Assembly (NCBI GenBank): GCA_032622095.1
Contig: CP136067.1
Location: 45,863,549-45,927,548, forward strand
Origin: Siphonodentalium dalli
Taxonomy: Eukaryota; Mollusca; Scaphopoda; Gadilida; Siphonodentaliidae
Length of the DNA stretch: 64,000 nt
Direction of reading: 5' to 3'
Of the stretch, positions 56,934 to 64,000 are shown in pieces. A program made the position numbers and the translations under genes. Under the pieces are notes generated by a model. The model had not been told where the DNA came from, searched no databases, and saw only the letters and a program-made list of their open reading frames with translations. Position 1 is the first letter of the stretch, and each line of letters begins with the position of its first letter.

Positions 56934-57309
56934 TATAGCCACATGGTAGTTTGCGCTCCAAAAACACACCTGCTAATATTCGCTTTTAAATTTTTTCCAG
57001 GTATTGAAATAGGTCGATAAATGCGTGAACTGTATGTCTATACGAGCATTAAATGTCAAAAAAAATACACATTGATGTCATAAAAAATACAACACTGCGC
57101 CATTTGTATTCAATGAAATTCTGGAATCGGCAACGGTATAACACTCGACTGTCCCGAACGTGTACCATGCGTTATCGTAACTATCAAAACAAACTTCACG
57201 CACTTATTTCTCTTCGCTTTAGTCATAAAATATATTTATCACATAATTTTCCCATAACAGCAGTTTCATAATTATCGGTAAGACACGCGTTTAATATCAA
57301 CGCGTGTGA

Positions 57310-57548
57310 TGACGTCACGTCGTTCTTTAAATGACTTTCGATCGCTGCAGTTTATGATTGTTGTTTTCGATTAATACTTCGCGTTTATATGACCATGTGA
57401 TAAAAGGTATCTCACACTCGTCATATTTTATACGTAATTTATCAACCTCGTCCGCTAAATTCTATTTGAGCCTCGGTAAACCTCGGCTCAAATCGAATTT
57501 AGTGAACTCGGTTGATAAATTCCGTTTAAAATAGAAACTCATGTGAGA
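57310..57548 (+). repeat. Palindrome H57 (57410-57548) with TGACGTCA head
   Basis: The arms from TCTCAC to GTGAGA pair through TAATTTATCAAC and CTAAATTC-ATTTGAGCC. CTCGT at 57417 and 57447, CTCGG at 57472, 57482 and 57507, and CTCAT at 57538 give spacing 30, 25, 10, 25 and 31 bp, symmetric about the axis yet all in the same orientation. TGACGTCA lies 100 bp upstream at 57310-57317. This is the clearest member of the set. Confidence 0.65.
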
Positions 57549-57589
57549 TCCTCCATGTAGTATATACATGTAACATAAACGTTTCAGAG

Positions 57590-57869
57590 CTTCGACAGCC
57601 ACAATATATCTTGCCAAGGTCTACTGGTGCATTTATCAGATTATTTACGGAAACGCTTATGTGGAGAATATTTAGGAGACGAATACCATTTAGTTATTAT
57701 ATGCAGTCATTTGAATGAAATCAGAAAACAATATATCCCTGAGTACTTTTGGAAGAACCCTACGAGAGAGAAATTCCATGGTCTCCTATCTCTTCAAAAT
57801 ATAAGCCTCATAAAAAGACTATGCATATTCCTAAGGTGTGCCTTTAAGAAGGTGTCTTATACTATATAA
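57590..57869 (+). pseudogene. LINE (CR1/L2-like) ORF2 C-terminus
   Basis: The last ~80 residues include GDEYHLVIICSHLNEIRKQY, IPEYFWKNPTREKFHGLL and a CIFLRCAFK end. The DEYH..C...IR..YIP.Y....P...KF pattern is that of the extreme C-terminus of many CR1/L2-clade polymerases. The frame ends in a stop at 57867-57869 and is 5'-truncated, as is usual for LINEs. It is followed by a ~190-bp 3' UTR and an AATC tail. Confidence 0.7.
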
Positions 57870-58060
57870 TCGAAATCATTTATTGTTATGGGTGAACACA
57901 TGTAATTATCATACTTGTTAAGTTTATCGCCTATTATTGTGTAATCTAATTTAATTACTGCTGTGTATATGAAATGAACAATGATTAATGTGATATTCAA
58001 AGTTGTGTACATAGTGTATATATGTTTTGCTTGTTTCACTGTTATGTGACTTATGCAATA

Positions 58061-58128
<68 letters not shown>
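58061..58128 (+). repeat. AATC tetranucleotide tail of the LINE
   Basis: About 17 AATC units with one AATA interruption follow TTATGCAATA. Short tandem tails in place of poly(A) are typical of CR1/L2-type elements, so it marks the 3' end of the copy upstream. Confidence 0.8.
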
Positions 58129-58129
<1 letters not shown>

Positions 58130-58614
58130 ACACAAACGAAACGACCTCAAAAATACTCAAAACAATCTAAGAAACACAACACGTTTTTTCAGCGCTATAT
58201 CGACAAATTTGTTTGGACATCGTCGCGTATAGGTATGTTTTGAGGTACCTCTTACCAAATTGTGTTTACATAATTTTGTGGTTCGAACGAGCCATGTCTG
58301 TTAATTCGAAAAATCTCGCTACTAAAACGTATAAAAGTGTTCGTTGGAATGGTCTAGTTTTCACATTGATGGCGGCGTTCAGGCAATATAAGAAGGCAAC
58401 AGGTTAACAATACAAAGGCAGATGGATTCATATTAATTGGTGGGTCGTCATTGACTATTTAGTAAAGACCTGCAAAGTACCAATCGTTTATGGTCGTATG
58501 TGTCTGAAATAGTATACTTAATGCAGCTGACATATGCTCTTTGATGCCGGAAAGCGGAATAACTGTATATTGATTTGGATAGATAAGGAACTCTTTGACA
58601 ATGATGCCGCGAGT

Positions 58615-58975
58615 GAAAGACGAATCCACTGCAAGCGCTGTTTGAAATGGTCTAGCCAATTAGAGAAAGAATAATTTCAAATAATTCGGAATTATTTTTT
58701 TCATGTCAGTAACTTTCTGAATGACGCCATATAAGGTCGAACACCGATTAACAGTCGTGCCTGAGGGGTACCGAGAAAGACACTTGTATGATGAACAAAT
58801 CAATTGAAAAATGTGTTTGAAATTTCTACCCACAGAAAAGCAACATTTCATGAAATAATAAGGAAGAATTATTCATGCAGGTAAGTCGCCCTATGACGTC
58901 ATAGAAGGTTGCTCACCGATAAACACCTGTTCTGGAGGGATACTGTGAAACAAACTCATGCACAATTGATGTTTG
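58615..58975 (+). repeat. Two diverged ~172-bp tandem units
   Basis: TCATGTCAGTAACTTTCTGA-TGACGCC (58702) and TCATGCAGGTAAGTCGCCC-TGACGTC (58873) head homologous blocks. These share GTCGAACACCGATTAACA / TTGCTCACCGATAAACA and a CCTG-GGGATAC phrase. The second contains TGACGTCA (58894-58901). A third, weaker unit may precede them. Confidence 0.45.
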
Positions 58976-59925
58976 TTCCATAGTAGGTGTTAATGCCTTG
59001 TTACAGCTGGATTACTGGAGCGAGGCATATCGATCGAACAATGTCTGCAAATATATGACATTAGCAAACCGTCGATGAGCTACTAAAATATAAAGTATGT
59101 GCCGTTCTGGTGTGAACATTGTTTTTGCATGTCTAGAATCTACGGGTATAAGGACCAGTACGACAAGACTTAGTGCCGATTCGCAGGTATAAATGACATT
59201 TTGTGGCGGGGGTGTCATACATTTTTTTTTTATAAAATGTATCACAATATTAATAAAAAAAATGACAGTTAATTCCCTTAAGTGTCGCATGTCTTATTGT
59301 CGATACTATAGGGTAATTCTGATTGGATTTTGCACAATTTGAGTGAACGAACAATGTTTCTTCCACATCGTGCCATGCCTTTTGGGCTGCTTGTGTTTTT
59401 CATTTCCGAAAGCTAGCTTAATACCATAAAATATTTTTTTCTCATCGACAAGGATAACTATTTATAGGAAGAATTTTCCTCATGTAACAACTGTGGCATG
59501 AAAAATTCAATGCCGAGGCAATAGTACAAAAAACATTATCGGCGTGTGCACTTTTCTCCTTTATTAATTTATCTTATGGGGATACGACTTTCAAGAAGCC
59601 CACAGACGAGATGCATGTCTAGTGTGTCTCAACGAGAGTGGAATAATGCCGTATGTGCGACTGCTACGGTACCACAACTTAAACAGTTGAGGTTATCGCA
59701 ATGTTGAAATAAAACTACACGATCAAAAAATGAAGATACATTTCGAGAAAAAAAAACTTGTTTAGAGCAATGAACTAGTACAAGTTTTTAGGTTTTATTT
59801 CTGGGCAAGGCACCCCTCATGCAATCTGGAACAAATATAGACTAATTTATTAGTCCCAGATACAACTATAACGCACATTCTTTTGAGGTTGTCCTCGTTC
59901 CAAAAGAAAACATCCAATCGCCAGA
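58976..59925. other. No gene recognised
   Basis: AT-rich. The 92-residue minus-strand frame at 59012-59290 is unrecognised. Confidence 0.45.
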
Positions 59926-59927
59926 GT

Positions 59928-60812
59928 GGTCGTCACTATGTCGTCATCGCCTAATCGAGGGTGTTGGTGTGACGGACAAAGGCATGCAGTCATCGACTAA
60001 CCGAAGGTGTTGTGATGACGGACCAAGTTAGTTGAGAACTTGTGGCCTCACTTGCCATCAAACAATTTCTGTATATGTCTGTTTCTAGTAAATATCACAT
60101 ACGTAGCATGTCGTCGTTTGTATTGGCTTCCATATATGGTTACTCCTTATTAATGGCGATGACGACGGATTCACAACATAGTGGCGAATGTTGCATTGTG
60201 AATTATCTATATTGTTGACCCTTTCATTACGGCATTAAAGATAATATGCAAGTGCATTCTCTTATACATGCGAGACTCTCACGGGATCCCCGCATATATA
60301 AGATAATTCACCGGCTTACAAGGTCAATGTAAACATTGTTAGGCCAATGTATTCTCTTATATATGCGAGACTCTCACATGGATCCCCGCACATATAAGAG
60401 AATTCAATGGCTTACAAGGTCAATGTAAACATTGTTAGGCCAATGTATTCTCTTATATATGCGAGACTCTCACGTGGATCCCCGCATATATAAGATAATT
60501 CACTGGCTTACAAGGTCAAGCTAAATATTGTTAGGCCAATGTATTATCGTATATATACGAGGCGTATATGAGAGAACACGAATGTAGATCATCGCCATTA
60601 ATAAGGAGTACCCACATATGGAAACCAACACAAACGACGACATGCTCGTAGGTGATATTTAATAGAAACAGACATAATTATTTGACCGGATGTGAGAACA
60701 CAAGTTCTCAACTAACTTGGTCCGTGATCACAACACCTTCGATTAGACGAAGACTGCCTTGGTCCGTCATACCAAAACCATCGATTAGGTGATGACGACA
60801 TAGTGACGACAC
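59928..60812. mobile_element. ~885-bp inverted-repeat element enclosing a hairpin array
   Basis: The left arm (59928-60200) and right arm (60583-60812) are inverse copies: GTCGTCACTATGTCGTCATC at the ends, then AGGTGTTGTGATGACGGACC, GTTAGTTGAGAACTTGTG and ATTAATGGCGATGA near the inner edge. Inside the ends GACGGAC-AAGG repeats imperfectly. The centre holds the tandem hairpins at 60248-60583. No target duplication or transposase was found. Confidence 0.6.
60225..60583 (+). repeat. Tandem array of the shared hairpin, 96-bp period
   Basis: Hairpins at 60251-60314, 60344-60410 and 60440-60506, and a broken fourth starting at 60536, are spaced 96 bp apart. Each is followed by CTTACAAGGTCAATGTAAAC then ATTGTTAGG. 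The centre reads GAGACTCTCACGTGGATCCC. TTGACCCTTTCATTACGGCA at 60225 is the subfamily C end, so the array seems to have expanded inside such a MITE. Confidence 0.75.
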
Positions 60813-62224
60813 ATGGTTTTCGAAAGTTTTCAGGAATCACTAGTCATTGAAGGATTAAGTGTTTGTTTAACAAAACTCAATTGGTTTGGTTTACTGGGAT
60901 TTAATATCGTTCAGCAGACATATAGGCCTTATCACGACGTCAGTTTTACTTGTGGAGGAAAGACCACACATAGGGCTAATTTCACCGGGGTAATACCTTT
61001 ACAAACGGTCTTGCATTACATGGCAGCCACAAATCCCACTGCACTAACCACGGAAAGCATAACTCAAAATCTCAAATATAATACATTTGTAATAAAATGC
61101 GTTATATCATATACATGCACTTCACACTGATTGGTACGGGTATATACATGTATAATAGGTGAATTTATTAACACATGGGACCTTTGAATGTAAGTTTGAT
61201 ATAAACAGTATTTATTCCATATAATTCAAAAAATGCTTGGTACAACATATGATGCAAGTATATGGGTTGTATGGAGGGGATCCGACATCAAGCATAAAGT
61301 CTTTTCCGATTACGTGTGAATGAGCCCACACTGTGAGAATGATTACATAATATTAGGTAAAGGTGTTCATGATAATTTAGAAGATCATTGTTGGTATATC
61401 ATAAACGTATATATATGTTACTCAGCTACTCACAGCGTGGGCTGGATCGATCGATATATCAAAATGAGATTTTTTTCTTCCATATGGAGTAATGGAAAGA
61501 AATTGATTGAAAATGGATTTAGTATAGCGGAAACGAAGTATAGATAGGTACAGAAAATAGTGTGAGTGTACATGTATGTTTGGATGTCTCCCACAAGGAT
61601 AAGCAAAATAACTAATACCGTTATCAGGTTATGTAAGGAAGTTTGGCACAGAAGAGTTATCCGGGGGAAGTAACACTCAATGCATAAAGTATCAGCGGAT
61701 GCTGCTCGGCTGATCTTATTTCTTATCTGGTTTTTGTCACATCTTACACAAAATGATCAATTAGCAATAACAGAATAACAGAAGAATACCAGAACAGACC
61801 AAACATTACAACAATGGATGAACTTCTCAATGTACAAAACTCATGTCAAATACGGTTCTATGCAAATTTATACATACCATTTTTAAGAGGTTCGATGAAA
61901 ATCTGCTGACATATACCATCTGAACTATTCGAAGTTCCCCTTTAAACTACTATCTATGGTTGGGGAATTTTGTATTGAACAATATTAAGTGTCAACTGTA
62001 TATGTTTAGGCTGATAAATTGTCACAGCATCCAATTATTTCCATGATAGTTACAACGATTTTTTTTTATGGAAAAAATTGGTTAACTCCGAAAGCTCAAC
62101 TCCGATTTTAGGGGACTTTTCGTGACGCATCCGCGATGTTATGGCCTAATGTGCCTGGACTATTATACTACAGCAGATCTACGTCACTGGTATTGATTCT
62201 GATAACTGGAGCAGCATTTAAAAA

Positions 62225-62225
<1 letters not shown>
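60813..62225. other. No gene recognised
   Basis: AT-rich. A 105-residue frame at 60813-61130 starts at the edge of the inverted-repeat element, and a 75-residue frame lies at 61320-61547; neither is recognised. Confidence 0.45.
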
Positions 62226-62228
<3 letters not shown>

Positions 62229-62256
<28 letters not shown>

Positions 62257-62257
62257 G
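62229..62257 (+). repeat. TTG trinucleotide run
   Basis: About nine or ten uninterrupted TTG units. Simple microsatellite. Confidence 0.9.
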
Positions 62258-62944
62258 AATCTGATGATTTGGGGACCATCGAATCGGATTGAGTACCTTT
62301 AAGCTCAATTATCTATAAATGTCAATTTGACTTCCCATATACATGTTTGCTCTTTTTAATAAAGTACCTCAAGATATTATACGGGGGGAAAAAACATCGC
62401 ATCAAAATCACATCTACAAGAGCGGAAAGATCACTTGAAAGTCAAGATGAACATCCTCCCTATTATTCTAATTTGATAAGTAAATTTACGTTGGGGCTAA
62501 ATTTCAATACCCTTGACGCTGCAGTATTTAGAGGACAGGCAACAACGAAAAAACACCGAAATTGAAAGAGGCCCCAACTAATTTGACACCATTGATGCTC
62601 ATTAGTCAAACTTGTCTAAGATATTTTCGCGATTACTATGAGTCTATGCATGAACAATATTTTCCACCAACGTCATTCGTGACACACATACAGGCGCCAC
62701 GAAGACCCCTTAAGAACAGGCGATGACAATAAGCATAAAACATATTTACGGACGCTCTTTAATATGCGACGTCACGGTTATGAGGCACCTTTAACTGGTT
62801 CGCTGCTAAATATCCTACATACACATAATGAAATGCGCATATATATTTCAATAAACTGAAAATCATTGAATTTTATGATCGGAGAAGGTAATTTACTACA
62901 TTTGTACTATTTTCTCAAAATTGACCACTACATATATACATTTG

Positions 62945-63150
62945 TGATTAGGTCATGAGCCTGGATGTCTCATTATGCTACGGCTGTGAGCCTGGGTGTA
63001 AGATCAGGTTATGGTTATGAGTCTGGTTGTCGGATTAGGTGATGGTTATGAGTTTGTTTTTTTCAGAATAGATTATGGTTATGAGTCTGGATGTCAAATT
63101 AGGTTATGGATATAAGACTGAATGTCTGGTTAGGTTATGGTTATGAGCCG
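62945..63150 (+). repeat. Degenerate ~33-38-bp minisatellite, about six copies
   Basis: The phrase TTATGGTTATGAGTCTGGAT with TGTC-GATTAGG recurs from GGTCATGAGCCTGGATGTCT (62951) to GGTTATGAGCC (about 63149), each copy varying in length and sequence. Confidence 0.7.
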
Positions 63151-63403
63151 TTGGGCAAAACAATGTCATTTTCTCAACTTTTCGCAATAGAAGTACCTTT
63201 TCTGACAATTTTATCAGTCGGCAGACATTCAAACTCCACAATGTCCCAATTTAATTATATATGAAACAATATTTCAATAATTTTACCTGGCAAACTGTAT
63301 TTAAATGATTAAACTAAACAAGCAATACGGTGTCGTCGCCAAAGCCCATATTTGGGGTTCCAGCACTATTACATAGGGTCCAAATATGGGAGAACTGAAC
63401 CAG

Positions 63404-63658
63404 TTAACACTTCTTTGTAAATGTATTTTCCCAGTTCAGTTGTAATCATGTGCATTGGGATACTCTACTATCTATCTCTGGAATGATGTTATTAAAATAT
63501 ATAGCAGACGGCAGGCAGACAAACATATAATACACGCGCAGAAGGACTATTACTTATTGGCTTGGAAATGTTCAAATAATAATAAAACAATGGCCGTGCG
63601 TTGGACTTATTATTTTGAACATTTCTCGCCAATGAATATTTAGTGAAGAAATGGTTAA
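63404..63658. mobile_element. TTAA-type element, family D, intact copy
   Basis: This is a 255-bp element with TTAA at 63404-63407 and 63655-63658. The left end is TTAACACTTCTTTGTAAATG, the inner block is GCAGACGGCAGGCAGAC, and there is a hairpin of GGAAATGTTCAAATAATAAT with its complement. The right end AATATTTAGTGAAGAAATGG is the inverse of the family terminus. Confidence 0.6.
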
Positions 63659-64000
63659 CTATTTTATAAATAAGTACGTTGTCGTGGGTCATACAAATCT
63701 GGAGACCATATGATTTCACCAAGATCCATTCCAAAATGACACGTGCGCGACATTTCTTTTGCTTACAAATGAGCTCGTATGCGGGCTATCATCTGCGTTC
63801 ATAGTAGTGGTGGAATAGTTTTAATGGGGACGTGCAAATATTATTGTTTGAGTTCGCGATTAGTCTGGGAATGTCCTTCACACGCTTGTGGTGCTTTATA
63901 TGGATTCCAGGCAGATTCGCTGCCAGGAGTGCGGGGTCACTGCATGGTTCTTGGCACACACAATTGGATTAGTATGAGTACAACCCTGGCATATTGTTCC
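63659..64000. other. No gene recognised
   Basis: Short terminal stretch, no repeat or frame supported. Confidence 0.5.

Larger units (their letters stand above)
56934..58475. mobile_element. Family G/D composite, copy 3, broken by other insertions
   Basis: The left 150 bp (ATAGCCACATGGTAGTTTGC..) and the right edge (GGTTCGAACGAGCCATGTCT then GTTAATTCG at 58301) match family G. As at 26000-26007 it runs directly into a family D-like segment (to about 58475). Between them lie palindrome H57 and a LINE 3' end, which account for the extra length. Exact insertion boundaries are not clear. Confidence 0.45.

Noticed and set aside
58022-58243. Frame reading repeated INQS residues
   Set aside because: It is a translation of the AATC microsatellite tail of a LINE.

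Overview
The window reads as repeat-rich, AT-rich invertebrate nuclear DNA. It has one convincing gene, no operons, no rRNA or tRNA gene, and very dense short transposable elements. The gene is an intronless-CDS G-protein-coupled receptor on the minus strand (28906-30891), which I read as an invertebrate type-B (GAR-2-like) muscarinic acetylcholine receptor. Two decayed non-LTR retrotransposon fragments (37484-37830 and 57590-58128) and repeat phrases near 374-690 that I associate with marine-invertebrate, especially mollusc, genomes suggest a marine bilaterian. The phylum cannot be fixed from this window.

Layout. 0-9 kb: inverted-repeat elements, including a palindrome with ~570-bp arms at 5987-7883 that carries two later insertions. 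9.1-14.6 kb: a tandem array ending in three near-identical ~1.2-1.33 kb units that contain 122-bp sub-repeats. 15.9-18.7 kb: a diverged direct duplication. 19-28.6 kb: nested MITEs, including a fold-back element with a 9-bp target duplication (20165-21738). 28.9-31.6 kb: the receptor and its 5' region, with TGACGTCA sites and a four-times repeated 15-bp motif. 31.7-42.5 kb: more TTAA-flanked MITEs, a LINE fragment and a 13-unit minisatellite. 42.5-64 kb: mostly single-copy-looking non-coding DNA with scattered MITEs, palindromes, simple repeats and a second LINE 3' end.

Two repeat systems stand out. (1) At least five MITE subfamilies share only their outer ends (TTAACCCTT.., piggyBac-like, TTAA target). 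Four of them carry the same ~67-bp near-perfect hairpin, which occurs about 17 times in the window, usually two per element, and in one place as a 96-bp-period array. (2) A set of 108-170 bp palindromes have unrelated arm sequences but share architecture. Most have CTCG tetranucleotides, all on one strand, interrupting the pairing at regular spacing, and five have a TGACGTCA octamer roughly 100-300 bp upstream. Non-homologous arms with shared punctuation and flanks are the most unusual thing I saw.

The receptor is the only element with a clear cellular function. The other features are mobile or tandem DNA, and several insertions can be ordered in time because one element interrupts another at a recognisable target.
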